The notes: generated by a model not told the origin, from the letters alone. Positions 25,762-34,571 are shown, counted from the first letter of the stretch. The stretch is 64,000 bases of DNA from Gracilimonas sp017641085 (GCF_046115515.1 NZ_CP175953.1); one strand, 5' to 3'. Made by a program: numbers and translations.

Positions 25762-26379
25762 ATGAAAAAATTAATAAAATTTGTCGCGGGATTTTCGGCC
25801 GTTTTGGTTTTAACCGCCTTTGCTCAAATGCAATCAACCAATAGTCTCGAAATTGGTGATAAAGCTCCCCAGATAAATCAGGAAGTGGAAGATACTTCGG
25901 GTAGAACACTGACATTGGCCGGAGTAGCCGGAGATAAGGGGCTTCTTGTGGTGTTTTCTTGCAATACTTGTCCATGGGTAGCTAAATGGGAAGACCGGTA
26001 TAATGGCCTGGCCGCGCTTGCTGAAGCTAACGATATTGGGATGATCGCTCTGAACCCAAACGAGCGTATCCGAAACCGGGGAGAATCGATGGAAGACATG
26101 AAAAAACGTGCTCAGAAACAGGATTATGAATTTCCTTATGCACTGGATGAGAATCACGTGATTGCCGATGCCTTTGGGGCAACACGCACACCTGAAGTCT
26201 TTCTTTTTGATGAGAATTTAACGCTGGTATATCATGGGGCTATAGATGATAATGCTGATGATGCCAATGCAGTGGAGGCAACGTACGCCGCAGATGCTAT
26301 AAATCAGCTTATGAGCGGAAATGAAATCAGTACAAAAGAAACCCGCTCGCTTGGATGTACCATAAAGCGAACCAAGTAA
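25762..26379 (+). CDS. Redoxin/AhpC-TSA family thioredoxin-like protein
   Basis: 205 residues with a signal peptide (hydrophobic core to about residue 21, AFAQ cleavage). A peroxiredoxin-like domain carries Cys67 and Cys70 in FSCNTCPWVAKW, followed by LNPNER and TRTPEVFLFD, which are features of the Bacteroidota thioredoxin-family group fused to no other domain. It is probably an exported disulfide-handling protein. It is the last gene of the operon and is followed by a strong terminator. Confidence 0.85.
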   Translation: MKKLIKFVAGFSAVLVLTAFAQMQSTNSLEIGDKAPQINQEVEDTSGRTLTLAGVAGDKGLLVVFSCNTCPWVAKWEDRYNGLAALAEANDIGMIALNPNERIRNRGESMEDMKKRAQKQDYEFPYALDENHVIADAFGATRTPEVFLFDENLTLVYHGAIDDNADDANAVEATYAADAINQLMSGNEISTKETRSLGCTIKRTK

Positions 26380-26404
26380 TTTTACTGAAAAACCCGTAAT
26401 TTTG

Positions 26405-26430
26405 AGCCACGCCACAACGTGGCTTTTTTT
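26405..26430 (+). terminator. Rho-independent terminator
   Basis: A perfect 7-base stem AGCCACG/CGTGGCT with a 6-base loop is followed by seven Ts. It ends the operon running from the MEMO-like gene to the redoxin gene and lies just before queD. Confidence 0.9.
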
Positions 26431-26477
26431 ATTGAATGATATCTCTAATTAATGATATCAAAATTACAGACTATATA

Positions 26478-26867
26478 ATGCCAACCTGGACGCTACATAC
26501 AGAATTTAAATTTGATGCTGCCCATTTTATCGAAGGATATGATGGGAAGTGCGGTAGAATGCATGGGCATTCTTACAAAGTGAAGATGACGGCTAAATCC
26601 AATAAGTTAAATCCTTCCCAATATTTGGAAACCCCGGATATGGTATGCGACTTCAAAGAACTGAAGTGGGCAGCCAAAGACTCAGAAAAGGGTGGGTTTG
26701 ATCACGGTTTTTTAAATGAACTGATGCCCGAGAATACGACGGCAGAGCGGATTGCTGAATTCATCCACAAAGAAACCAAAAGCCGGATTCCCGGAGAAAT
26801 TGAGTTAACAGTTACGGTTTGGGAAACAGAAACCAGCTGGGTAGAATACACCGATAAAGATGTTTAA
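26478..26867 (+). CDS. queD: 6-carboxy-tetrahydropterin synthase QueD
   Basis: An enzyme of 7-deazaguanine (queuosine) synthesis that converts dihydroneopterin triphosphate to 6-carboxy-tetrahydropterin. From the ATG at 26478 it has 129 residues, the family norm; the upstream ATG at 26436 would add 14 residues overlapping the terminator region. The catalytic Cys and the zinc histidines are visible in FDAAHFIEGY and KCGRMHGHSYKV, and the Asp-His pair is in FDHGFLN. It overlaps queE by eight bases, so the two are co-translated. Confidence 0.93.
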   Translation: MPTWTLHTEFKFDAAHFIEGYDGKCGRMHGHSYKVKMTAKSNKLNPSQYLETPDMVCDFKELKWAAKDSEKGGFDHGFLNELMPENTTAERIAEFIHKETKSRIPGEIELTVTVWETETSWVEYTDKDV

Positions 26868-27510
26868 AACCGAAAATCATAACAACCTGCTTACAGATGC
26901 AAAAGACTTCCTGGAAGTGGAATATCCGGTGATGGAACATTTTTATACCATTCAGGGAGAAGGAGCCCACACGGGCCGGGCGTCATACTTTATTCGTACG
27001 GCAGGTTGTGATGTGAATTGCTGGTGGTGTGACGTTAAAGATAGCTGGGAAGAGGAAGGACACCCTAAGTTAACGGTTGGTGAGTTGGTAGATGCAGCTA
27101 AAGAAAGCGGAGCACCATTTGTTGTGATTACCGGAGGAGAACCTCTTTTGCATGATTTATTACCGCTTACCCTTGGGTTAAAATCAGCCGGATTGCAGGT
27201 TCATATAGAAACCAGTGGTTCATCCCCATTATCAGGGCAGTTGGATTGGATCACTTTGTCTCCCAAACGCTTCAAAAAACCCACCGAAGAAGTATTTGCC
27301 TATGTGGATGAACTAAAGGTGGTTGTACTTACCAATAAAGATTTAAAGTGGGCAGAAGAGAATGCCGAAAAATGCCCGGAAGGAACAAAGCTGCTGCTCC
27401 AGCCTGAATGGGATACTCCCAAATCTATAGATTTGATTGTGGACTATGTAAAGGAAAACCCGGAGTGGGGTATTAGTCTTCAGACGCATAAATTTTTAAA
27501 AGTACCATAA
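26860..27510 (+). CDS. queE: 7-carboxy-7-deazaguanine synthase QueE
   Basis: A 216-residue radical SAM enzyme that converts the QueD product to 7-carboxy-7-deazaguanine. The iron-sulfur motif is CDVNCWWC (Cys-x3-Cys-x2-Cys), with Trp before the last cysteine, and the SAM-binding ITGGEPLL follows. The substrate-binding opening GEGAHTGRASYFIR is present. It overlaps queD and precedes an SDR gene by seven bases. QueC, QueF and Tgt are not in the window. Confidence 0.93.
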   Translation: MFKTENHNNLLTDAKDFLEVEYPVMEHFYTIQGEGAHTGRASYFIRTAGCDVNCWWCDVKDSWEEEGHPKLTVGELVDAAKESGAPFVVITGGEPLLHDLLPLTLGLKSAGLQVHIETSGSSPLSGQLDWITLSPKRFKKPTEEVFAYVDELKVVVLTNKDLKWAEENAEKCPEGTKLLLQPEWDTPKSIDLIVDYVKENPEWGISLQTHKFLKVP

Positions 27511-27517
27511 AAGTATA

Positions 27518-28231
27518 ATGTCATTCAGCAATCAATCGGTAATAATAACAGGAGGTAGTAAAGGGATCGGCCTTTCTATTGCCAGAGTTTTTGCCCGAAA
27601 AACAAACCATCCCCTTGTCTTAATTGCCCGAAATGAACAAGAATTATCCGAAGCTAAAGAGGAATGTATCTCGGCCGGAGCTTCGAGGGTTGAAACTCTT
27701 TCCCTGGATATCACTAATGAGGACAAGATAGGGGAGATCGATTTTGGGAAGCTCAATCCGGGCGTTTTGATTAACAATGCCGGTTCATTCTTATTTAAAA
27801 AATTGGAGGATACATCTAATGAAGAGTTTGTATCCCAGTTTCAAATAAATGCTGCCGGTGCATTTAATCTCATAAAAGCTGTACTTCCTGAACTGAAGAA
27901 CAAGGAAAGGGGGTTAATTGTAAATATAAGCTCTGTGGGAGCTTTGAGGGGTTTAAAAGACAGTGGGGCATACTCTATGTCCAAACATGCCTTGTTGGGC
28001 TACACACGCTCTCTCAGAAAAGAATTGATGGGTACAAATGTAGCTGTTACGGCCATTAATCTTGGTCAGACATACTCAACATCCTGGCATGAAGTTGATA
28101 TCGATCCCATCAAGCTTATTGATCCTGAAGACGTTGGAAGGCTCATTGTATCTCTTTCAGAATTGAGCAGCAGAAGCGTTGCCGAAGAAATTACCTTGAT
28201 GCCTCAGGGAGGAGAGGTTGCTCCGATGTAA
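27518..28231 (+). CDS. Short-chain dehydrogenase/reductase (SDR)
   Basis: 237 residues, a classical SDR. The cofactor motif TGGSKGIG is at residues 11-18, NNAG follows the fourth strand, a catalytic Ser sits in NISSVGALRG, and YSMSK carries the Tyr and Lys near 151-155. It resembles sepiapterin-reductase or FabG-like enzymes. Since queD and queE directly precede it, a pterin substrate is a reasonable but untested idea; many SDRs are simply co-transcribed neighbours. No signal peptide. Confidence 0.85.
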   Translation: MSFSNQSVIITGGSKGIGLSIARVFARKTNHPLVLIARNEQELSEAKEECISAGASRVETLSLDITNEDKIGEIDFGKLNPGVLINNAGSFLFKKLEDTSNEEFVSQFQINAAGAFNLIKAVLPELKNKERGLIVNISSVGALRGLKDSGAYSMSKHALLGYTRSLRKELMGTNVAVTAINLGQTYSTSWHEVDIDPIKLIDPEDVGRLIVSLSELSSRSVAEEITLMPQGGEVAPM

Positions 28232-28293
28232 CTATTTCTATACCTCAATTCCAGTCTCAAGTCTTGTGGTACCTGAATGATCGAATATTCAAA

Positions 28294-28358
28294 TAACCCT
28301 TCCAGGGTTAAGGCAATGATCCTTATTAAGGCAAAGGGGTTTAACCCTGGAAGGGTTA
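28294..28358. repeat. 18-base perfect inverted repeat
   Basis: The arms 28294-28311 and 28341-28358 are exact reverse complements built on AACCCTTCCAGGGTT, with a 29-base spacer. No T-run follows, so it is not a typical terminator for the SDR gene. It looks like a dispersed intergenic repeat element or a small cruciform. Confidence 0.75.
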
Positions 28359-28534
28359 TAGGGGATAAATCGAATATGAAAAGTATTAAAACTTCCTTAA
28401 TCTACATCCAACCTAATTTTTATTTCGTAGATTGATTCGAGCCCGGTTAGGCATTGCAAAAAAAGAACCAATACGGTAATTTTTTCTGCGAATATTAAAA
28501 TTTTTTAATTAAGTTTTGTAACAATTGAAAAATA

Positions 28535-28550
28535 GATCACTCTTGTGATC
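28535..28550. promoter_or_regulatory. Small palindrome upstream of pilin-like gene
   Basis: GATCAC-TCTT-GTGATC lies 19 bases downstream of the TTGTAACAA motif and about 125 bases before the pilin start. It may be an operator or a hairpin in the leader. No regulator can be named. Confidence 0.3.
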
Positions 28551-28675
28551 AAGAAAAAACCAAACAACACTAAATAATTTCTAATTTACTTTGATGCAGT
28601 TATTACTAAAATTTGTATCAGATAAATTGAAAACAGTTTAACAAACACAAAACAACACTACAATAGGAGATCATC

Positions 28676-29128
28676 ATGGGTCAACAACAATTACTTCTTG
28701 TAATTCTCGTAACAATCATCGTAGGTATTGCGACGGTTGTGGCTATTAACACATTCGGATCAGCTGCTGATTCAGCTAACCTTGACGCAGTTCGTCAGGA
28801 TATTGCTACATTCGCTTCTTCAGCACAGGGCTACTTTATGAAGCCTGAAATGCTTGGCGGCGGTGGCGGTGACTGGGAAGGTATTACCTTCAATACAGTT
28901 GCTTTCCCGGCTGACGAAATCGCTAACGGCGGTTTAACAGCAGTAAACGCTAACGGTGTATATACTTTCTCTGCACCTGGTGCTACTGACACTACCTTTA
29001 CCCTTACTGCTTATCCTGCTAGCCGTATTGACGGACCGGTTACCTCTTCAGTTAGTTCTGCAACTGGTAACGGACCTCTTACTGCGGATATCGGACCAGG
29101 TGGTATTTCTTGGATTGAAAATGACTAA
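28676..29128 (+). CDS. Pilin-like protein with N-terminal hydrophobic helix
   Basis: 150 residues with an N-terminal hydrophobic helix (residues 6-28, LLLVILVTIIVGIATVVAI) right after MGQQQ, followed by an amphipathic stretch and a small Gly/Ala/Thr-rich beta domain with an N-T-rich tail. The layout is that of a type IV pilin or pseudopilin, except that the usual basic prepilin leader is missing or reduced to Met-Gly, and Glu5 is absent. A strong Shine-Dalgarno (AGGAG) suggests high expression. A terminator lies directly after it and a paralogue follows. It is probably the subunit for the pilus machine at 42-52 kb. Confidence 0.65.
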   Translation: MGQQQLLLVILVTIIVGIATVVAINTFGSAADSANLDAVRQDIATFASSAQGYFMKPEMLGGGGGDWEGITFNTVAFPADEIANGGLTAVNANGVYTFSAPGATDTTFTLTAYPASRIDGPVTSSVSSATGNGPLTADIGPGGISWIEND

Positions 29129-29162
29129 TATAGATTAGAATCTATATCATTAGTTTACAATG

Positions 29163-29192
29163 AATGGCTCCTGAAAGGGAGCCATTTTTTTT
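29163..29192 (+). terminator. Rho-independent terminator between pilin-like genes
   Basis: A 9-base stem AATGGCTCC/GGAGCCATT with a 6-base loop runs into eight Ts. It would limit read-through to the second pilin-like gene, giving unequal expression. Confidence 0.9.
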
Positions 29193-29222
29193 ACTCCACT
29201 CTTATTTTATTCGGAGGTCAAA

Positions 29223-29594
29223 ATGGGAAAAAGAGAACTACTGCTGGTCATATTAGTTACTGTACTTGTTGCCATTACAGTTTCAGTAGCTTTTAACACG
29301 TTTTCCAAGGGAGAGCTAAATCCTAACAGGTCAGCTACGTTGCAGGGTATGTATGAAGCAATAGGTAGATCTGTAGCCTATTATGAGCGCCCAAGAATTC
29401 AGGGAGGCGGTCAGAATTCTTTTGAGGATGTTACTTTGAAAGATCTTTATCTGCAAAGTGAAAATGGTCATGGTACTTATACCATTTCAGACAGAACCTA
29501 TAATTCATTTCGTTTAGTGGGAAGACCAACAAATACTGATATTGTATTAGAGGTCATGGTTTATGCGGATTCCACCGTATGGATTCAAAGATAA
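29223..29594 (+). CDS. Second pilin-like protein (paralogue)
   Basis: 123 residues. The start MGKRELLLVILV and hydrophobic helix to about residue 25 match the preceding gene, as does the position of an aromatic (YYERPRIQGGG against YFMKPEMLGGG). It is shorter and lacks the Thr-rich tail. A Glu at residue 5 precedes the hydrophobic run, as in minor pilins. GGAGG stands before the ATG. Located 31 bases after the terminator, it could be a minor subunit sharing the assembly system. Confidence 0.6.
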   Translation: MGKRELLLVILVTVLVAITVSVAFNTFSKGELNPNRSATLQGMYEAIGRSVAYYERPRIQGGGQNSFEDVTLKDLYLQSENGHGTYTISDRTYNSFRLVGRPTNTDIVLEVMVYADSTVWIQR

Positions 29595-29610
29595 TACTTC
29601 GTTTCTTTAC

Positions 29611-32211
29611 TTACTTCTTAAACAGCTTGCTCTCAGGATTACCTCCTGATCTCAAATAAGCAATCAAGTCCCTAAGCTCATCTTCATTTAACGGGTTCAG
29701 TAAATTTGCCGGCATCTGAGAAATGCTCGATGGTTCTACAGATTGAACCTGATTCTTACTCACCATAATTGCTGATTGGTCCGGGCCTCTCGGATATATT
29801 TTAAGGGTATCTGTTTCTTCTACAACCAGCCCAAGGATCAATTCTCCGCTCTTCAGCTTTACTTCTGAGCTGCTATACTGATCTGAAATAAGTGAATTTG
29901 GGTTGATAATATCTTCCAGTAAAACAGAAACTGACGATCTAAGGCCGATGGTGCTTAAATCCGGCCCAATATTTCCACCATAGCCGTTAAATCGGTGACA
30001 GGAAGCACAACCGGTGGCAAAAAAAGCATTCCTGCCATTCTCGAAGTTCCGATCGGTGAGGTGATCGGATACAGCTACGATAGCTTCGTTTACCGTCCAG
30101 TCCCGCCCGGGGCCCTCCGGAGGTTGTACTTCAAAATCAGGTTCCGTTATTAAACTTACGCCCGTAATACCTGCTACGGCATCGTGCTCTTCTTCCGAGG
30201 CGTTGCTCAATGCATCATCCCTGATCTTCCTCAAATATCCGGTATAGCTTGAACCGCCCATTTTTCCGGAAGCTTCATTGATGTAAGTGAAATATTCCCT
30301 TCGTTGCTCAATGGTCCACCCGGTTTTGAGGTTTCTGAGCATAAACAGGTATTCGATTTCCTGTACCGGCGGCGGATTTTGTTGCATTTTCTCGATGGTT
30401 CCGTCCGGATGATCAACAACGCCTAACCAGTTGGGTTTGGAATCTCGGGGCTTTGGGTTCTGTACTAAAGCCAGGGCTTTTTCAATCACTCTTGAGTCTT
30501 CCAGGTAAACCAGCAAACGTATCAGCTCTGTATTGAGTCGGGTATTTTCAGAGGGCAGAAGTTGCTGCAGTTTATCCGTTATTAATTCTTTTTGTGCATT
30601 ATCCGGGTCTCCAAGACGCATGATAACCAGCGATAATGCCCGCAAGTATCCTAATTTCTGGTCTGGGTTGAAGGAGTCGAGGTTTGTCTCAATCAACGAG
30701 TTGATGGCGTCTTCTCTGTATATTTGAGAGTTAGATCTAGCCAAGGCAATCAACCCATTTATCTTAGCCCAGGGCTTATCTTCATTAAGAGCTTTGTTAG
30801 CCCATAAATTCACAGGTTGAGATTCTACCGCAACACGCGCTGCATAGCGTATAAACTGATCGTCAGAATCAAGGTGAGGCCAGGCTTCCTGAATAGCTTT
30901 AGGGTTTGTTTTACCATGAAATTGTTCCAGATTTTTACGAATCTGGCGAGCTTGTTTAGCCTCGGTATTATCAGGGTAGGGAGCAGGGTCCGTTGCTTCA
31001 TCACCGGTATAAACTACCCGGTATAGTTTGGTGTCATTCGACCTTCCGCCAATGATGAAATACAGGGCTCCATCTTTACCAATTACAGCATCTGTCAAAG
31101 GAAGTGCATTGCCGGATAGAAATTTCTCTGCCCTGGCTTTATAAGTAGCACCATCAGGAGTTAGGTGGAAAGCGTATATGGTTCCGTATAACCAATCGAG
31201 TGCAAACAAAGCATGCTGGTATTTAGCCGGAAATTTAGCCCCTGTACCAAATAAAATTCCGGTGGGAGAACCACGACCGGTATTTAATGTGGGGGGAAGG
31301 CTGTCTTCATAATACTCTTTCCACTTCCCGCTACCACTTCGCCAGCCATAGTCACTGCCACTTGTAACGTGAATAAGCCTCGTTGGGCGGTACCATGGCA
31401 TGCCTAAATCCCATTCCATATCGGAATCAAACGTGAACAACTCCCCGTGGGGGTTCACGGCTGCATCATAAGGATTCCTATATCCGATACTGAACATTTC
31501 CCATTTTGAAGCATCAGGGTTAATTTTAGCTATGTAACCACCGGGCGCATAAATACCGCGGGCATTACCTCTGATATCCCACATCCGGGGAAGCAATAAA
31601 TCCTCATCCCAATTAGGCAAACGGCTGGAGTTTAGTTCGGGCTCCGGCGTGTAATTTCCGTTGATCACATATAAGTCATTATCTGTAGCGGTATTAATAA
31701 CGCTGTGATTTCCATGCTCAGCCAGTTTGGCCGGTCCACCAAGAAATTCCAGAACATCAAACTGATCATCACCACGTTCATTACTCATTTTGAATATACC
31801 TTTGCCGCCAACATTGGCATACAAGTCCTGATTCTTCCAGGCAAAGCCATTTACCCCCGACAGAGGAATGGTAACCTCTTCAATTTCAACCTCAGGATTC
31901 CCTTCAGTCTCATTTAACGTAACCCGGTACATACCTTTATTACTTTGATCGGAAGCTATCAATCGGCCCTGATTATCAACGGTGAGGGCAATCCAGGTGC
32001 CATAGCTGCCTCTCGGAACTTCATACAGCAGTTGTGCTTCAAAGCCGGGTAATGTTTGAATTTCAGAACTGGCCAGGTCTTGTTGGTTTACCTCCGGCTG
32101 AGTCTGTTCTGTTTGCTGATCTGAGGATGAAGTGCAGCCTGTAATAAATAAAAGCGCGGCTGAAATGATAGTGAGGTAAAAACTTCGATTTCGTTGGTTA
32201 ATGCTATGCAT
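29611..32211 (-). CDS. PQQ-type sugar dehydrogenase-like lipoprotein with C-terminal heme c
   Basis: 866 residues. A lipoprotein signal peptide has its lipobox Cys at residue 26 (FITGC). The N-terminal half is a beta propeller of the glucose/sorbosone dehydrogenase type, followed by helical repeats and a cytochrome c domain with a CASCH heme site near residue 735, then GGNIGPDLS and a late SQMPANLLNPL Met ligand segment. Such PVC-type CxxCH proteins are exported oxidoreductases that pass electrons to the respiratory chain. The substrate is unknown. It is the last gene of a four-gene minus-strand unit with DUF1080 and BNR-like lipoproteins. Confidence 0.85.
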   Translation of the reverse strand: MHSINQRNRSFYLTIISAALLFITGCTSSSDQQTEQTQPEVNQQDLASSEIQTLPGFEAQLLYEVPRGSYGTWIALTVDNQGRLIASDQSNKGMYRVTLNETEGNPEVEIEEVTIPLSGVNGFAWKNQDLYANVGGKGIFKMSNERGDDQFDVLEFLGGPAKLAEHGNHSVINTATDNDLYVINGNYTPEPELNSSRLPNWDEDLLLPRMWDIRGNARGIYAPGGYIAKINPDASKWEMFSIGYRNPYDAAVNPHGELFTFDSDMEWDLGMPWYRPTRLIHVTSGSDYGWRSGSGKWKEYYEDSLPPTLNTGRGSPTGILFGTGAKFPAKYQHALFALDWLYGTIYAFHLTPDGATYKARAEKFLSGNALPLTDAVIGKDGALYFIIGGRSNDTKLYRVVYTGDEATDPAPYPDNTEAKQARQIRKNLEQFHGKTNPKAIQEAWPHLDSDDQFIRYAARVAVESQPVNLWANKALNEDKPWAKINGLIALARSNSQIYREDAINSLIETNLDSFNPDQKLGYLRALSLVIMRLGDPDNAQKELITDKLQQLLPSENTRLNTELIRLLVYLEDSRVIEKALALVQNPKPRDSKPNWLGVVDHPDGTIEKMQQNPPPVQEIEYLFMLRNLKTGWTIEQRREYFTYINEASGKMGGSSYTGYLRKIRDDALSNASEEEHDAVAGITGVSLITEPDFEVQPPEGPGRDWTVNEAIVAVSDHLTDRNFENGRNAFFATGCASCHRFNGYGGNIGPDLSTIGLRSSVSVLLEDIINPNSLISDQYSSSEVKLKSGELILGLVVEETDTLKIYPRGPDQSAIMVSKNQVQSVEPSSISQMPANLLNPLNEDELRDLIAYLRSGGNPESKLFKK

Positions 32212-32270
32212 GCAGAGTTAATAAAGGGTAAAATTCTTGATGATTTACTTAGCTAAAGTACTAATAGTGC

Positions 32271-32987
32271 TCATAATTTCTTCAATTGGATATTTCGGAA
32301 CTCAACTCTCATTGGAGGTCCCAGGTGAAGCTGAAATCCTAATTTGTTACCGGCAGAATTTGACACTCCATCACCCATCAGGATAGTCATAACCTGACCG
32401 TTTATAAGATGGATGATGGAATTCCCACGGGCTATGATATGATATTGGTTCCAGGCATTATCAGTGGTATCAATTTTTGATATCAATGATTCCTGCGTTC
32501 CGGTTCTTGCTAAAACTTCAGAAGAAGTACCGTTCGTTAGGTTCACAATTTCTCCACGGTTTGCTAAGGTAGCTCGGCCTCTTTCTTCATACACATTCCC
32601 GGTATATTTATGTGAACCATCAAAGTCAGCCTGATAACCACGAAGCATAAATTCTTTTCCTTCCACGGGTTCGCTTCGGTAGTTGATACCGCTGTTTCCC
32701 TTTTGTGAAATCCTGAAGTCGGCCTTTAGCTCAAAGTCATGACCGGTGTTACCTTCCCAAATAAAGAAAGTATTCTCAATCAGGATATTATCAGGGGTGA
32801 TCTCACCAATTAAGACTCCATCCTCAAATCGCCAATATCCATCCTTTCCGCTCCATTGGTTCAGTTTGCTGTCCGTTAAGATGGTCTGGAATTTGTTGTC
32901 TCCACTGGGAGTGGGAGATTTTGATGGTTCACAACCGGTAAGCAGCAGTAGAATAACGAAAGGGAGTATGCAAGCTTTCAGATTCAT
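32271..32987 (-). CDS. DUF1080 (3-keto-disaccharide hydrolase-like) lipoprotein
   Basis: 238 residues with a lipobox Cys at residue 19 (LLTGC). The body is one DUF1080 domain, a concanavalin-like jelly roll, with the typical segments GYWRFEDGVLIGE, NSGINYRSE, QADFDGSH and QLHLG near the C-terminus. Some members hydrolyse 3-keto-glycosides. That would suit a neighbour of a sugar dehydrogenase, since oxidised sugars are their substrates. The pairing is inference from adjacency. Confidence 0.85.
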   Translation of the reverse strand: MNLKACILPFVILLLLTGCEPSKSPTPSGDNKFQTILTDSKLNQWSGKDGYWRFEDGVLIGEITPDNILIENTFFIWEGNTGHDFELKADFRISQKGNSGINYRSEPVEGKEFMLRGYQADFDGSHKYTGNVYEERGRATLANRGEIVNLTNGTSSEVLARTGTQESLISKIDTTDNAWNQYHIIARGNSIIHLINGQVMTILMGDGVSNSAGNKLGFQLHLGPPMRVEFRNIQLKKL

Positions 32988-33004
32988 AGAATGGGTAATG
33001 ATGG

Positions 33005-34195
33005 CTATTTCAATTCAAACATTCGGATTCTTTTTTGTTCTTCAGAAACATCGGTAAAAGCTATAAGAATACCACGATCTGATGTAGTTATCTGTGGAAA
33101 TCCTGTACTTCTTTTTCCTGAGATATTTGGAATGGAATATTGTTCTAGTGGTTCACCTTTTAGGGAATAAGAGGCCAGGTTTAGCTGCCCGGAATCATCA
33201 ACTGAAGAAAGCCAGCTAACCCAGATTTTGTCATCATTCATTAAGATATCCGTTCTTCCTATTGCATGTTGGCCATCTACTGAAATCACGGTATCATAAG
33301 TTAGGCCAAAATCATTGGATATGCCGAGTTGTACTTTTGGCTGTCCATTTGCACCTGTGAACCAACTTGTGGCAACGATTTTATTATGTGCATCGATAGC
33401 AGGGCCGTTCACGGGACAAGCGGCTATTTCCCAATTATCTTTGTGCACAACCTTGGGTTCGCTCCATCTCCCATCCCTGAAAACTGAGGAATAAATATCA
33501 CGAATTTCATCTTCCGTACGGTTTCGGTAGTTCACAATAAATCCGCTCTCCGTTTTAGCTAACGAGGTGTTGCAACAATCACATACAGAATCATCAATGA
33601 GGAATTTCTCTATGACTTGACCCTTTCTGTCAATAATGGCTCCACGTAAGGTCATGGCCTTGCTGAGATCTGCATATTCGTGATGATCTCGCCCGGCAGT
33701 CTTGCGGCCATCTAACCATACCGCCATGAAGGTGGAATCGGAAGCAGGAAGCATACTCAGGAATCCGTGCTCGGTTGCAGTTTCATCCTGATGAGGGATA
33801 GTTCTTTCCGTCCATTCGTTATTGAAAGCTGAGATATTAACATCATAGGCATACGTTCCACCGGGTTTTTTATTAAGCCAGTGAGCTGCCATCGGTTGTC
33901 CATCTTTTCCAATGATGGAAGGATAATCTGCCCAGTTTAGAAACCAGGTAGAATCATCTGAAATAATAGTAGGTTCAGACCATGTACTGTTCTCAAAAGA
34001 GGCGTATTTTAACTCCGCAAGTTGTTCTCTTTCTTCCACCCAGCTCATAAAAACAGTGCCGGTATTATCAGTGTATAAAGAGGGCAGGGAGCTATTATCA
34101 CCGGCTACAGACGGTATCTCCTGAAGTTGTACGTCAGCAGTTTTGGAGCAACTGTTTGCCAGTAAAAGAACGCTAAGAAGGATCAGTAATCTCAT
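33005..34195 (-). CDS. BNR/sialidase-like beta-propeller lipoprotein
   Basis: 396 residues with a lipobox Cys at residue 16 (LLANSC). The body has repeated strands of the Asp-box/sialidase type (WSEPTIISDDSTW, DGRWSEPKVV) and a WFTGANGQPKVQLGIS region, suggesting a six-bladed propeller. Catalytic Arg/Asp/Tyr of true sialidases cannot be assigned. A CDCCNTS cluster near residue 204 is striking and may bind metal. It is probably surface or periplasmic. It is co-transcribed with the DUF1080 and heme-c enzymes and overlaps the upstream membrane-protein gene by 23 bases. Confidence 0.75.
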   Translation of the reverse strand: MRLLILLSVLLLANSCSKTADVQLQEIPSVAGDNSSLPSLYTDNTGTVFMSWVEEREQLAELKYASFENSTWSEPTIISDDSTWFLNWADYPSIIGKDGQPMAAHWLNKKPGGTYAYDVNISAFNNEWTERTIPHQDETATEHGFLSMLPASDSTFMAVWLDGRKTAGRDHHEYADLSKAMTLRGAIIDRKGQVIEKFLIDDSVCDCCNTSLAKTESGFIVNYRNRTEDEIRDIYSSVFRDGRWSEPKVVHKDNWEIAACPVNGPAIDAHNKIVATSWFTGANGQPKVQLGISNDFGLTYDTVISVDGQHAIGRTDILMNDDKIWVSWLSSVDDSGQLNLASYSLKGEPLEQYSIPNISGKRSTGFPQITTSDRGILIAFTDVSEEQKRIRMFELK

Positions 34196-34571
34196 GTTGT
34201 TTTGTATATAATTGATAGGCTAAGAATATACCTAATACATGCAGTAGTATAACAATTCCAAAATACCATAATGGTTCGGATTGATAAGAATTATAAAATT
34301 CCATGGCTCTCCACCCAATCAAAATAACGCCAAAAATCAGAGCATTAAGAAGGGTATTTTTATTGATTACCGTGAGGATTAGCATAGAAACAAGCCACGT
34401 ACTTGTAAGTACAGATAGCAATATCACAACAATCCAAACGGTGGATGGCAAGTGTGAAATGCCATAAAATTGGAAATCAATGCGATGATAAAAGGTGATG
34501 ATAAGCCGGGCAAACCCTTCAAAAAAGAGGAATCCGGCAAATCCTGATGTAATGGCCAAAAAAGATTTCAT
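34173..34571 (-). CDS. Small integral membrane protein
   Basis: From the ATG (complement at 34569-34571) the protein is 132 residues with four hydrophobic segments: AITSGFAGFLFFEGF, TVWIVVILLSV, LNALIFGVILIGW and FGIVILLHVLGIFLAY. A longer frame extending to 34649 reads into the heptamer repeats and is rejected as start. The 23-base overlap with the BNR gene suggests a common transcript. I do not recognise the family; it resembles small DUF-type four-helix membrane proteins. Confidence 0.6.
   Translation of the reverse strand: MKSFLAITSGFAGFLFFEGFARLIITFYHRIDFQFYGISHLPSTVWIVVILLSVLTSTWLVSMLILTVINKNTLLNALIFGVILIGWRAMEFYNSYQSEPLWYFGIVILLHVLGIFLAYQLYTKQHEITDPS

Larger units (their letters stand above)
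28232..28675. other. Long intergenic region upstream of pilin-like gene
   Basis: 444 bases without a gene. It holds an 18-base perfect inverted repeat (28294-28358), a TTGTAACAA motif (28516-28524), a small palindrome GATCAC-TCTT-GTGATC (28535-28550) and a strong ribosome binding site AGGAG just before the pilin ATG. The 3' half is AT-rich and probably contains the pilin promoter and a leader. Confidence 0.6.

Noticed and set aside
26436..26477. Upstream ATG for QueD
   Set aside because: It would add 14 residues with no family match, right after the terminator T-run. The ATG at 26478 gives the normal length.
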